Source: Streptomyces sp. TG1A-60 (GTDB taxonomy: Bacteria; Actinomycetota; Actinomycetes; Streptomycetales; Streptomycetaceae). From it: DNA of 64,000 bases. The stretch is taken from NCBI RefSeq assembly GCF_037201975.1, contig NZ_CP147520.1, positions 5,208,001-5,272,000 on the forward strand, in the 5' to 3' direction. The notes beneath the pieces were generated by a model, which was not told where the DNA came from, made no database searches, and saw nothing but the letters and a program-made list of their open reading frames with translations. Both the position numbers and the translations under genes were made by a program. This document shows, in pieces, positions 7,341 to 15,659 of the stretch; the first letter of the stretch is position 1; each line of letters starts with the position of its first letter.

Positions 7341-8363
7341 ATGTACGGCAGTACGGGGGCCGGGGTTCGGGCGTCCGTGGCGGTGGCGGGGGTGGCGTTA
7401 TTGCTCGCCGGCTGTTTCGGGGGAGACGGCGGCGACGGCGGGAAGGACCGGGCCTCCGGTTCCGACCCCACCCGACAGCCGCGCGGCACGGGCCCGTTCT
7501 GGGTCAATCCGGAGGGGAACGCGGCGGCGCAGGTGGCCGCCTATGAGAAGGCCGGCAAGGACGAGGACGCCGAGCTGATCCGCAGGATCGCCGAACAGCC
7601 GACCGGCGAGTGGATCAGCCAGGAGAACCCGGAGCAGGAGGCCAGGGGCTTCACCGAGGCCGCCGAGAAGGCCGACCGGGACGCCGTCCTCGTCCTCTAC
7701 AACATCCCGCACCGCGACTGCGGCCAGTACTCCGGTGGCGGCGCGGCCGACGGCGAGGCGTACCGGGCGTGGATCGACGCAGTGGCCAAAGGCATCGGGG
7801 ACCGTCCGGCCACGGTCGTGCTGGAGCCCGACGCGGTGCTCCACGTGGTGGACGGCTGTACGCCGGGCGAGTTCCACGAGGAGCGGTACGACCTGCTCAA
7901 GAGCACGATCGGGACACTCGGCGCGCTGCGGAACACGAAGGTCTATCTGGACGCCGGGAACGCGGGGTGGAGCGAGGCCGACAAGATCGCCGAGCCGTTG
8001 AAGTGGGCGGGCGTCGAGAAGGCCGACGGCTTCGCCGTCAACGTCTCGAACTTCTACACCACCGAGGACTCCGTCGAGTACGGCCGGCGACTCTCCTCGA
8101 AGATCGGTGACAAGCCGTTCGTCATCGACACCAGCCGCAACGGCAACGGCCCCTGGACCGAGGGGAACAAGGACGAACAGTGGTGCAACCCGCCGGGCCG
8201 CGCGCTGGGCGAGACCCCGACGACGAAGACGGCGGACCCGCTGGTAGACGCGTATCTGTGGGTGAAGCGGCCTGGCGAGTCGGACGGTGAGTGCAAGGGC
8301 GGTCCGAAGGCGGGGCAGTGGTGGCCGGAGTACGCGCTGGACCTGGCCGAGGCGTCCGACTGA
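7341..8363 (+). CDS. cslZ: GH6 beta-1,4-glucanase lipoprotein (CslZ-type)
   Basis: A 340-residue lipoprotein hydrolase expected to cut beta-1,4-glucan outside the membrane. Residues 1-24 are a lipoprotein signal with L-L-A-G-C25. The glycoside hydrolase family 6 domain covers about 50-336, with D126 in H-R-D-C (proton-network Asp), D164 in L-E-P-D (general acid), D263 in I-D-T-S-R-N-G and the family end block G-E-S-D-G. There is no carbohydrate-binding module. It converges on glxA/cslA; in S. coelicolor and S. lividans a GH6 gene is also part of that locus, so it probably trims the polymer made by CslA. ATG 7341 has GGGGGAG upstream; ATG 7317 is a weaker alternative. Codon 20 is TTA (7398-7400), so translation should require the bldA tRNA. 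Confidence 0.88.
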   Translation: MYGSTGAGVRASVAVAGVALLLAGCFGGDGGDGGKDRASGSDPTRQPRGTGPFWVNPEGNAAAQVAAYEKAGKDEDAELIRRIAEQPTGEWISQENPEQEARGFTEAAEKADRDAVLVLYNIPHRDCGQYSGGGAADGEAYRAWIDAVAKGIGDRPATVVLEPDAVLHVVDGCTPGEFHEERYDLLKSTIGTLGALRNTKVYLDAGNAGWSEADKIAEPLKWAGVEKADGFAVNVSNFYTTEDSVEYGRRLSSKIGDKPFVIDTSRNGNGPWTEGNKDEQWCNPPGRALGETPTTKTADPLVDAYLWVKRPGESDGECKGGPKAGQWWPEYALDLAEASD

Positions 8364-8416
8364 GTCAGGCTGAGGGGCGGGGCGCCCGATGGGGCGGGGC
8401 GTGAGCGGTGCGGGGC

Positions 8417-8444
8417 GGGTGCTGGTCCCGCGCGACCAGTACCC
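8417..8444. terminator. Bidirectional hairpin between cslZ and glxA
   Basis: GGGTGCTGGTC and GACCAGTACCC form an 11-bp stem (one mismatch) around a 6-base loop. It lies between the convergent stops of cslZ (8363) and glxA (8484), so it could end transcription in both directions. It is followed by a run of ACCCGT-type direct repeats to 8480. Confidence 0.6.
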
Positions 8445-8483
8445 ACGCACCCGTACCCGTTACCCGTACCCGATAACGAACCC

Positions 8484-10421
8484 CTACGGCACCTTCACCC
8501 ACCGCGCCTTGCTCGGTGTCCCCGTGTCATCCGTCACGAACAGCATGTACCACCCCGACTGCACCAGATTCCGGTTCTTCGGCACGGTCACCGTGATCTC
8601 GTCCCCGGACGTCGTGAAGTCCACCGCGATGGACTTCTGGTCCACATCCGTCACATGCGTCGACGCACTCGGGCGGATCAGCCGCGCCGACTTGACGGAC
8701 GAGGCGTGCCGCGTCCCGAACGTCGCCGTCCCACCGCGCTCGACCGTCTTCGGACCGCCCGAGAGCGTCGGCTGAGCGTCCTGATACAGATACGGCGGCG
8801 TGTAGATCTCGATCCGCTGCTCGAACTCCCCCGGCTGGGTGTCGGCCTTGTCGGCGAACAGGGAGTCCGACCCGAAGAAGACCACCCGCCCGTCGGGCAG
8901 CAGGACGGACCCAGAGTGGTAGTTGCGGCCGACCAGCGGGTCGGCGACCCGCCGCATCTCCCCGCTCTTCGCGTCGTACAGCCGCGCCTCCAGGATGTTG
9001 GAGTCGCCGCGCCCCCGATAGTCCTCCGAGCCGCCGGAGATGAGCACCGTGTCGTCGGGAAGGATCGAGGCCTGCGGATACCGCGTGCCCTTCGCCAGCC
9101 GCGGCCCGTCCACGAAGCGAGGCTCGTCGGCCAGCAGATCGATCACGCGGGTCTTCCCGCTGGACCGCTCCGACTCGCCGACCCCGCCACCGCCGATGAC
9201 CATGTACGTCTCGTCCTGCGCCGGAGGCAGCAGCACCGTGCCGGCGGTTTCGAGCAGCTCGCGGTCGCTCATGCCGGGGACCTTGGTGAACTTGTTGGTC
9301 TTCAGGTCCCAGATGCCGGGGTCACGGCCGATGTCGTCGGGCCCGTACCCGGAGTTCGCGCCCGAGTAGAACAGCTTGCCGTTCTGCATCAGCGAGATCG
9401 CCGGGTACGTCGGGAACTGCTGGATGTCCTTGGTGTACGTCCACTTCCTGGTCGCGGGATCGTAGATCTCGTTCTTGCCCGGGATCAGCTGGCCGATCTC
9501 GTCGAGGCCGGAGAGGCTGAGGACCGTGCCGTCGGTGAGGGTCGTCAGGGTCGGGTACCAGCGTGCCTCGTTCATCGGGTCGACCTTGATGTACTTCTCG
9601 GCGACCGGGTCGAACTCGTAGGCGTCCTTGATGCCTTGGAAGTCCTTCTTGTCGAGGGCGAGCTTCTGCGCGATGCCGTAGGTGTTGCGGGCGTCGGCGC
9701 CCTTCAGGCCCACGACCCGGTAGTTGTCCTCGGTGCCGGTCTCGTACCTCCTGCCGCTCTTCTCGGCCTCGACATAGGCGCGTGCGATCCCCGGCTTGTT
9801 GCCGGTGAATTTCCCGGTGTCCGGGTCGAAGGTCTTCTCGGCCTTCTTGATGTCGATGGTGTCCTTCAGGACGAACGTCTTGCCGTTCGCCTTGCCGACG
9901 AACCGGGTACCGGCCTTCACCCTCATCCCCTTGTCGGGGTTCTCGTTGTGGATGATCATCAGGCCGCCGGCCTTGGTGACGTCGCCCTTCAGCTTCTCGT
10001 AGCGCTTGGTGCCGCCCGCGATCAGCAGATTGCCGTTGGACAGCTGGGTGTGCCCCGTACAGAACAGGTCGGCCGGGGTCGGCACGCGCTTGATCGTCCG
10101 CTGTACCGGATCCCAGAGGCGGGTGTCGAACTTCTTCGCGTCGAAGTTGTCGGCGTCGTTGCCCGAGCCCGCGATCAACAGGACCTTGCCGGTGTGCAAC
10201 AGGGCGGCGTGGATGGTGTTCTGCCGGTACTTCTCGGGGAACTCCACGATCTGCCAGTGCCCGTTGGCGGCCTTGTACTCGGGTCTGTTGATCTTGTACT
10301 CGTGGTACTTCTCGGTACTGAAGCGGTACAGCCACGGCCCGTTCATCCCGGCGAGCGCGAGGACCACCGCCGCGCCGATCGCGAGGCGGCGGGCGCGGCG
10401 GCGGCCTGCACGGTCGTTCAT
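8484..10421 (-). CDS. glxA: GlxA mononuclear copper radical oxidase
   Basis: A 645-residue galactose-oxidase-like enzyme. Residues 12-30 are an N-terminal membrane anchor or uncleaved signal, followed by a kelch beta-propeller and a C-terminal immunoglobulin-like domain. The residues that form the Tyr-Cys cofactor and its stacking Trp are present: C121 (L-F-C-T-G-H), W288-Y289 (A-R-W-Y-P). The other copper ligands are Y501-H502 (R-N-Y-H-S) and H589 (S-T-H-V-T-D). These match the numbering known for S. lividans GlxA, which works with CslA in making the beta-glucan at hyphal tips and is needed for normal morphology. Its start overlaps the cslA stop by 4 bp (ATGA), so the two are translationally coupled. 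Length is standard. Confidence 0.96.
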   Translation of the reverse strand: MNDRAGRRRARRLAIGAAVVLALAGMNGPWLYRFSTEKYHEYKINRPEYKAANGHWQIVEFPEKYRQNTIHAALLHTGKVLLIAGSGNDADNFDAKKFDTRLWDPVQRTIKRVPTPADLFCTGHTQLSNGNLLIAGGTKRYEKLKGDVTKAGGLMIIHNENPDKGMRVKAGTRFVGKANGKTFVLKDTIDIKKAEKTFDPDTGKFTGNKPGIARAYVEAEKSGRRYETGTEDNYRVVGLKGADARNTYGIAQKLALDKKDFQGIKDAYEFDPVAEKYIKVDPMNEARWYPTLTTLTDGTVLSLSGLDEIGQLIPGKNEIYDPATRKWTYTKDIQQFPTYPAISLMQNGKLFYSGANSGYGPDDIGRDPGIWDLKTNKFTKVPGMSDRELLETAGTVLLPPAQDETYMVIGGGGVGESERSSGKTRVIDLLADEPRFVDGPRLAKGTRYPQASILPDDTVLISGGSEDYRGRGDSNILEARLYDAKSGEMRRVADPLVGRNYHSGSVLLPDGRVVFFGSDSLFADKADTQPGEFEQRIEIYTPPYLYQDAQPTLSGGPKTVERGGTATFGTRHASSVKSARLIRPSASTHVTDVDQKSIAVDFTTSGDEITVTVPKNRNLVQSGWYMLFVTDDTGTPSKARWVKVP

Positions 10422-12415
10422 TCCTTACGACCCCCAAGTCCGCCCAGGGCGATCTGCATGGTCTGGTCGCTACCCCCGCTGCCCGAACCGGACGCCGCCC
10501 AGCTCGGCTTGTGCTGGGGGGCGTGGGGCGCGGGTGGGGCGTGCGACGCGAGTGGCGGCGCGTGTGGCGCGGGAGCCGCCGGGGGCGGCGCCGCCATGGA
10601 GCCTTGCAGTGCGGCCGAGGCGGCGGCCTTCTTCCTGTCCTGCCGCAGCATGTAGCGCCAGGCGACGATGGGGAGGGCGGTGATCAGCATGGCGAACGTG
10701 GCCCAGATGATCATCGCGGGGTGGGAGTTGCCGAGGACGAAGCCGGCGGCGATCGAGCCACCGAAGATCACGATGAAGTACCAGTGGTACCGGAATGTGG
10801 CGAACCACCTGTCAGGGCTCGCCGAGTCCCCCTTGGGCGTGACCACGAACTTGCTCTTGCGGCGCAGCGCGGAGTCGATCAGCGCCTTCGCGTAGAGCGG
10901 CGCCGACAACGCGGACATGACCATGCCCGCCACACCGCCGGAGCCCTCCGGCTCGTGCGGGGAGACGTTGTGCCGGCGGTTCCAGACGTACAGGCCTATC
11001 TGCAGTGCCGAGGCGTTGCCGTAGAGCATCAGCCACACCGTCGGGTCGATGTTCACCCCCGAGGCGCCCAGGCCCAGGAACAGCGCACAACTCAGCGCCG
11101 CGAGGATCCAGTTGAGGGCGGACATCGGGTAGAAGATGATCATCATGGTGTAGTTGAAGAGCTTGCTCGGCGGCAGCGAGTACCAGCCCTTCCAGTACTG
11201 CTTCAGGATCGTCTCGTACGTCCCGCGCGACCAGCGCATCTGCTGGGTGAAGAAGTCCGTCCAGGCGCTGGGCCCCTCACCCACCGCGAGCACGTCCGGG
11301 GTGTACACCGAGCGCCACTTCCTGCCCGTCGCCGGGTTCTTGTGGCGGTGGATCTCGAAGCCGGTCGCCATGTCCTCGGTGATCGAGTCGTACAGCCCGC
11401 CGATCTGCTTGAGCGCCCTGATCCGTACGGCGTTGGAGGTGCCGACGAACATGGGGGAGCCGTACTTGTTGCCGGCGCGCTGGATCAGCGCATGGAAGAG
11501 GAACTGCTGGGACTCGGCGGCCTTGGTGACGAAGTTGTCGTAATTGCCGTACACCTGGGGGCCGATGACGAAGCCGACGTTCGGGTCGCGGAAGAAACCG
11601 AGCATCCGCTCCAGGTAGTTGGGCAGCGGGATGTGGTCGGTGTCGACCGAGGCGAAGAAGTCGTAGTCGTCGCCGTGCGCGTCCAGCCAGGCGTTGTAGT
11701 TGCCGTGCTTGGTCTTGGTGCGGTGCGGGCCCTTGGGCCGGTTCCACTTCGCGACTCCCTTGCGGGAGAAGTGACGCACGCCGAGGCGCGCGCAGACCGC
11801 CTTCACGTCCGGGTCGTCGCCCTCGTCGAGGAGCCACACGTGAAGGAGTCCGCGGTGACGGATCCTGACCGCGGCCTCCAGGGTCTTCGTCACCATCTCC
11901 AGTGGCTCCTTGCCGGGCACGAAAGAGGTGAGGAAGGCGACTCTGGTGCCGGTCTCGGGCACCACCGGGATCGGGTCGCGGGCGACCAGCGTGGCATGCG
12001 CGTTCGACAGCACGTTCATACAGCGGAAGAACTCGATCAGACCGATCGAGACCAGCATGACCATGTCGAGGGCGGGCAGGAACTCGTACTCGACGTGGTC
12101 CCGCTTGGTCCAGTGCTCCTGCTGCAGCAGCCAGGCAAGCAGGACCAGGGAGAGCAACGGCGCGGCGGCCAGCATCAGCGCGACCCTCATGCGGTGCGGT
12201 TCCTGGGAGATCAGGGACCGGTACCGCACCTCGTAGGGCCGGGTCGGGTCGGGCTGCGTGAGGGGCCCCGCGAGTCGGCTGTAGTGCTCGTAGTCGTATC
12301 TGGGAAGTGTCTTCCCGAGATTCCGGAAGGCCCCTGTCCGGTGCGACGGCACCTTGAGCCGGGTGGTGTCGGATGGATCGATGTTATGCCGGGCGCCCGT
12401 CGGCGTGGACGTCAT
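10418..12415 (-). CDS. cslA: CslA cellulose-synthase-like glycosyltransferase
   Basis: A 665-residue integral membrane GT2 processive glycosyltransferase that should polymerise a UDP-sugar into a beta-glucan and extrude it at hyphal tips. Two N-terminal membrane segments (about 78-96 and 116-132) precede the cytoplasmic catalytic domain, with D197-E-G-D-D, D258-T-D-H, T346-E-D and Q391-Q-M-R-W, the full D,D,D,QxxRW set. At least four membrane segments follow from about 415, then a His/Pro/Ala-rich cytoplasmic tail (about 610-665). It is first in the cslA-glxA operon, coupled by an ATGA overlap. There is no PilZ domain, so direct c-di-GMP control as in Gram-negative BcsA is not indicated. The start ATG at 12415 gives the usual Streptomyces N-terminus. 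Confidence 0.96.
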   Translation of the reverse strand: MTSTPTGARHNIDPSDTTRLKVPSHRTGAFRNLGKTLPRYDYEHYSRLAGPLTQPDPTRPYEVRYRSLISQEPHRMRVALMLAAAPLLSLVLLAWLLQQEHWTKRDHVEYEFLPALDMVMLVSIGLIEFFRCMNVLSNAHATLVARDPIPVVPETGTRVAFLTSFVPGKEPLEMVTKTLEAAVRIRHRGLLHVWLLDEGDDPDVKAVCARLGVRHFSRKGVAKWNRPKGPHRTKTKHGNYNAWLDAHGDDYDFFASVDTDHIPLPNYLERMLGFFRDPNVGFVIGPQVYGNYDNFVTKAAESQQFLFHALIQRAGNKYGSPMFVGTSNAVRIRALKQIGGLYDSITEDMATGFEIHRHKNPATGRKWRSVYTPDVLAVGEGPSAWTDFFTQQMRWSRGTYETILKQYWKGWYSLPPSKLFNYTMMIIFYPMSALNWILAALSCALFLGLGASGVNIDPTVWLMLYGNASALQIGLYVWNRRHNVSPHEPEGSGGVAGMVMSALSAPLYAKALIDSALRRKSKFVVTPKGDSASPDRWFATFRYHWYFIVIFGGSIAAGFVLGNSHPAMIIWATFAMLITALPIVAWRYMLRQDRKKAAASAALQGSMAAPPPAAPAPHAPPLASHAPPAPHAPQHKPSWAASGSGSGGSDQTMQIALGGLGGRKE

Positions 12416-12845
12416 GGGTCATTCCCCCCGCACACGTATCGTGTGTGTGTTCGTCGGTCTTACGTCCGATTAGGTCCCCCTCGACCGTTACGGACGCATC
12501 AATGGGACATCGTCACCATGTGATCTACACCATGGAGACACGGGGCGGCGGCGTTCCGGTTGCATTGATGCCCCTCCGGCACCTGTTCGCGGACGCGTGC
12601 CTCGCGAGCGTCGCCGAGGGCCTAAGATCTCCCCACCCCGGAGCGCAAACCGCCCGAGTTCCCCCGGACTGCCATGTATCCGCAGTCTCTTACGACTCAG
12701 GGTTCTATGGTGTCCATCTTGATCACAAGATGCGAAACACGACGTTTACCGGTCAAGCATGACTATTGGGGTATCCGCGGAGGGGTCGTGAGGAGCGGGA
12801 GGGAGCGAAGGGGACGGGGGCGCACGGGGGCGCGTGCGCATGCGG
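12416..12845. other. cslA upstream region
   Basis: About 430 bases between cslA and the tRNA-Lys terminator. It is somewhat lower in GC than its surroundings (12470-12570 and 12660-12770), as expected for a promoter region reading leftwards into cslA. No open frame has a convincing start and codon bias. I cannot identify a defined operator. Confidence 0.5.
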
Positions 12846-12883
12846 AGAGGCCCCCCGCGGTGTCGCTTTCACGGGAGGCCTCT
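12846..12883 (-). terminator. Hairpin terminator of tRNA-Lys (first copy)
   Basis: AGAGGCC and GGCCTCT form the outer stem, with CCCG/CGGG extending it. It lies 7 bp beyond the tRNA 3' end. Each of the three tRNA-Lys genes has its own different hairpin in this position. Confidence 0.65.
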
Positions 12884-12890
12884 TTGGTGG

Positions 12891-12964
12891 TGCGCCGCCA
12901 GGGACTCGAACCCCGGACCCGCTGATTAAGAGTCAGCTGCTCTAACCAACTGAGCTAGCGGCGC
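12891..12964 (-). tRNA. tRNA-Lys (CTT), first copy
   Basis: A 74-nt cloverleaf on the minus strand: acceptor GCGCCGC paired with GCGGCGC, D arm with AGCTCAGTTGGTTAGAGC, anticodon arm CTGACTCTTAATCAG with CTT in the loop, T arm GGGGTTCGAGTCCC, discriminator A. CCA is not encoded. The same sequence occurs twice more in the window. Confidence 0.97.
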
Positions 12965-13182
12965 GCGGGGAGAACTTTACCGGAGGAGGAAGGGTGCTCC
13001 TGACCGCGCCGCCCCGCCCACCCACTCGTCCGCCGTCGGCGCGCCCGCTCCCTGCGGCATTCCCCCGGCGGGCCGGCCCGTACATCGTTTGGACCGTCAG
13101 CATGCGACAAAGGGCGACAGTTGAGAAACTGGCGATCGTGCAGAAGCGTGAAATTCTTCGCCCGGCCCGCGAGGGGAATCGC

Positions 13183-13551
13183 ATGGAGACTCCGGTATTC
13201 GAGGAGATCGATCCGGGGAGCGATTGTGAATGCCCCGGCTGTGTCCACTGGCGGCGGGTCATGCCGTACTCCGCTCCCTGTGACCAGCCCGGGGCGCCCG
13301 CCCCGCACGGCGTCCCCGGCTATCCGGGGCGCGGCATGTTCAGACCGGGCGCGGACAACGCCCATGTCACCCGGCTGGGGCAGCAGCTGGTCGAGAAGGG
13401 GTTCGGCAGGTACTACACCTCGGGTCCGGGGCCGCGCTGGGGTGAGTCGGACCGGCGGAACGTGGAGGAGTTCCAGCGGTCCCAGGGCTGGCGCGGCGGT
13501 GCGGCCGACGGCTATCCCGGCCCGGAGACCTGGCGCCGCCTGTTCTCCTGA
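13183..13551 (+). CDS. Small peptidoglycan-binding-domain protein
   Basis: A 122-residue protein. Its C-terminal half (about 55-120) is a PG_binding_1-like module of the Streptomyces type (V-T-R-L-G-Q-Q-L-V-E-K, then E-F-Q-R-S-Q-G-W and Y-P-G-P-E-T-W). The N-terminal part has a C-E-C-P-G-C cluster and another Cys at C-D-Q, which could hold a metal or disulfides. No signal peptide is visible with the chosen start. ATG 13183 has GAGGGG at good spacing and begins where conservation should begin; an upstream in-frame start would add a low-complexity Pro/Arg leader. Such modules usually target hydrolases to cell wall, but there is no catalytic domain here. It precedes the SPFH gene by 151 bp on the same strand. 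Confidence 0.75.
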   Translation: METPVFEEIDPGSDCECPGCVHWRRVMPYSAPCDQPGAPAPHGVPGYPGRGMFRPGADNAHVTRLGQQLVEKGFGRYYTSGPGPRWGESDRRNVEEFQRSQGWRGGAADGYPGPETWRRLFS

Positions 13552-13702
13552 TGCCCGGGACGCCCGGGAGGCGCCAGGACGCCCGGGACGCACACGGCGC
13601 CCGCACCCCCCCGCCGGGCCGTGCCCGACCTTCCTCGACGCCACCCGACCCGGCTCATCACTCTCACCACGGTTCTTCCTGCGCGGAGGCACGGAGGCAC
13701 GT

Positions 13703-14848
13703 ATGAGTACGACCACCTCACACACACCGGAGCCCGAGGGGCCCGCGCGGCCCGCCCGGCTCATCCAGAACGAGGCGACGACCGAGATCCCCGTACACCT
13801 GCTGTTCCGGGACGACCCCGCCCCGGTGTCCGTGCCGGTCACGCCCGCGGTCGTGGGCCGGCGGCGGGGGACGGGGGAGCAGCCGAGGGTGCGGCGGGGG
13901 CCGGGGGCGGTGAAGGCGCGGCCCGCCGTGGAAACGGACCCGGAGCTGGTCGAGCGGCCGGCGCGGGTGCTGCCCGGAGCGGTGGGAGTGCTGGGCGGGG
14001 CGTGCGGGGTGGCCGGATGCGTCCTCACCTCGTGGTGGGCCGGAGTGTTGCCCGGCCTCGCGGCGCGGGCGCTGGGGCTGCCCGCCGCGTACGCGGGTGC
14101 CGGGCTCGGGCCGGCGCAGTGGGCGGCGTACGCCGGAGCGGGGGCCCTGACGCTGTTCGGGTTCGGCGGGCTGGCGCGGGGGCGGACCGGGCGGGCCTGG
14201 GTGCTGGGACTGTTCGGGCGGTACCGGGGGACCGTCCGCCGTACCGGCCTGCTGTGGGTGAACCCGCTCGTGCTGCGCCGCCGGGTCGACGTACGGCTGC
14301 GGCACTGGCGCAGCGAGCCGATGGCGGCCGTCGACGCGAACGGGGTCGCGCTGCGGGTCGTCGTGCTCGTGGCGTGGCGGGTCAGGGACACCGCGCGGGC
14401 GCTGCTCGGGATCGAGGACCACGAGCGGTACCTGCGTGAGTGCGTGGAGGCGGCGGTCTCCCGGGTGCTGTCGCGGCTGCCGGCCGACGCGCCGCCGAAC
14501 GCGCTGGTCAGAGACGTGTCCCTGCGTAACACGGAGGTAGTGGGCGAGACGCTGACACGGTTGATGGTGGCTGACACGGCGCCGGTCGGGATCGAGGTGT
14601 TCTCGGCCCAGCCGACGCGGATCGAGTACGCGCCCGAGGTGGCCGCCGTGATGCAGCGCCGCCGGATCGCCGCGCTGGACGCCCAGCACCGCGACACCGT
14701 GCTCACCTCCCTCGTCGACTCCGTCGAGGACACGGTGACCCGGCTGACCCTGCGCGGCCTGGTCGAACTGGACGACTACGAGCGCAAGGCGCTGGTGAAG
14801 GACCTGACGGTGGCGTTCTACGCGGGGCGGCGCGAAGTGTCGCCGTGA
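13703..14848 (+). CDS. SPFH/Band 7 domain membrane protein
   Basis: A 381-residue protein. The N-terminal 75 residues are Pro/Arg-rich and cytoplasmic. Two hydrophobic segments follow (about 92-112 and 130-152, very rich in Gly/Ala). After them comes a Band 7/stomatin-prohibitin-flotillin domain (about 170-350), recognisable by V-N-P-L-V-L-R-R-R-V-D-V-R, D-A-N-G-V-A-L, the helical stretch R-E-C-V-E-A-A-V-S and the I-E-V-F-S-A block. SPFH proteins form large membrane-associated rings linked to microdomains, and they often act with proteases; no NfeD or FtsH gene is adjacent here. The start ATG 13703 has GGAGG upstream. Its transcript probably ends at the strong hairpin at 15061-15103, shared with the opposing tRNA. 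Confidence 0.85.
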   Translation: MSTTTSHTPEPEGPARPARLIQNEATTEIPVHLLFRDDPAPVSVPVTPAVVGRRRGTGEQPRVRRGPGAVKARPAVETDPELVERPARVLPGAVGVLGGACGVAGCVLTSWWAGVLPGLAARALGLPAAYAGAGLGPAQWAAYAGAGALTLFGFGGLARGRTGRAWVLGLFGRYRGTVRRTGLLWVNPLVLRRRVDVRLRHWRSEPMAAVDANGVALRVVVLVAWRVRDTARALLGIEDHERYLRECVEAAVSRVLSRLPADAPPNALVRDVSLRNTEVVGETLTRLMVADTAPVGIEVFSAQPTRIEYAPEVAAVMQRRRIAALDAQHRDTVLTSLVDSVEDTVTRLTLRGLVELDDYERKALVKDLTVAFYAGRREVSP

Positions 14849-15060
14849 ACCCCGTCCGAAAGTCTCCCGGCGCCTGCCGTGACGCACACGGATTCACCCG
14901 GCTACGGAAAATGATCTGAGCGTCCCTTGAGCCGCGCGGGGGCTCCGCGCGGGTAGGTTCCCGGTGCCGGCCTACCTGCGGGGCTGAGGTCCGCGCGGCG
15001 GCAGGGGGGTGTGGGTGGCGGAGCCCCCACAACGCGCGGCGGAGCCGTGCGACAACGACG

Positions 15061-15103
15061 AGGGCGAGGCACGTTCGCGTTGTTCGCGAACGTGCCTCGC
15101 CCT
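15061..15103. terminator. Perfect 19-bp stem terminator, both directions
   Basis: Bases 15061-15079 pair without mismatch with 15085-15103 around the loop TTGTT. It lies 8 bp beyond the 3' end of the minus-strand tRNA-Lys and downstream of the plus-strand SPFH gene, so it can serve both. Confidence 0.8.
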
Positions 15104-15111
15104 CGTTCCTG

Positions 15112-15185
15112 TGCGCCGCCAGGGACTCGAACCCCGGACCCGCTGATTAAGAGTCAGCTGCTCTAACCAACTGAGCTAGCGGCGC
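15112..15185 (-). tRNA. tRNA-Lys (CTT), second copy
   Basis: Identical in sequence to the copy at 12891-12964, with anticodon CTT in CTGACTCTTAATCAG and a complete 7-bp acceptor stem. An 8-bp-plus hairpin (CTGTCGCC ... GGCGACAG) lies just upstream of its 5' end, and a chain of mini-elements begins about 120 bp further on. Confidence 0.97.
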
Positions 15186-15304
15186 GGACTCTGTCGCCCC
15201 TCCGCCTTCGGCGGCCGGCGACAGGGAAAATAGTACCCGGTCCCCAGGGGTGCCCTCGACCAGTTGAACGTGAGCTGGATCTTTGAAAGCCCCTGGATGT
15301 CGAG

Positions 15305-15356
15305 TGCCGCGGCAGGCGACGTTCGTCCCGTCGCGCAGACGTCGCCCGCCGCGGCA
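15305..15356. mobile_element. Mini-element C, copy 2 (short form, 52 bp)
   Basis: TGCCGCGGCAGGCGACGTT at the left is matched by an inverted copy at the right (ends GTCGCCCGCCGCGGCA). It is flanked by CGAG (15301-15304) and CCAG (15357-15360). It is related to the 97-bp element at 4731-4827 but lacks the middle. Confidence 0.55.
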
Positions 15357-15360
15357 CCAG

Positions 15361-15532
15361 GGCGTGTTCGAAAGTCCCGTCTGGCTCGCGACGCCTGGCA
15401 CGGCACCTCCCCGCGTTGTCGGGATCGCCCGAGTACGCCCGGTGCGCGGGCGACCCTCCGCCTTGCGATGCACCGCACCAGACGCCGCGAGCCCCGCCCT
15501 CCGGGCGGACGACGCCACTTTCGAAACACGCC
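15361..15532. mobile_element. Mini-element B, copy 1 (MITE-like, 172 bp)
   Basis: Terminal inverted repeats GGCGTGTTCGAAAGT and ACTTTCGAAACACGCC. It is flanked by CCAG (15357-15360) and CTAG (15533-15536), each shared with the neighbouring mini-element. A second copy lies at 37595-37768. The interior holds only arginine-rich spurious frames. Confidence 0.7.
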
Positions 15533-15536
15533 CTAG

Positions 15537-15659
15537 AAGCGCCCTGAAGATCTTGAAATTGCGCCCGGCTTGCACGCATTCACGCCGATTGACATTTACC
15601 GGCGATCCGGGGCGATCCGGGGCGAGCCGGGCGGCCGGAGTAAGATCTTCATCGGCCTT
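15537..15659. mobile_element. Mini-element A, copy 2 (MITE-like, 123 bp)
   Basis: Same ends as the copy at 4614-4726 (AAG...TGAAGATCTTG and its inverted counterpart), flanked by CTAG at 15533-15536 and 15660-15663. It is 10 bp longer because it has one more GGCGATCCGG unit. Its right-hand CTAG contains the TAG stop codon of the IclR gene on the opposite strand. Confidence 0.7.

Noticed and set aside
8441..8480. CRISPR-like or telomere-like short repeats (ACCCGT)
   Set aside because: Units are 6 bp, adjacent and degenerate, with no spacers; best seen as simple sequence beside the terminator.
8655..10655. A 666-residue plus-strand frame opposite glxA
   Set aside because: It is antisense to a fully recognisable copper radical oxidase and is low-complexity Arg/Val/Leu sequence without a domain.
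15147..15579. Small proteins encoded on the minus strand across mini-elements B and A
   Set aside because: These frames arise wherever element B occurs (also at 37495-37809), are Arg/Ala/Gly-rich, and cross the inverted-repeat ends and a tRNA.
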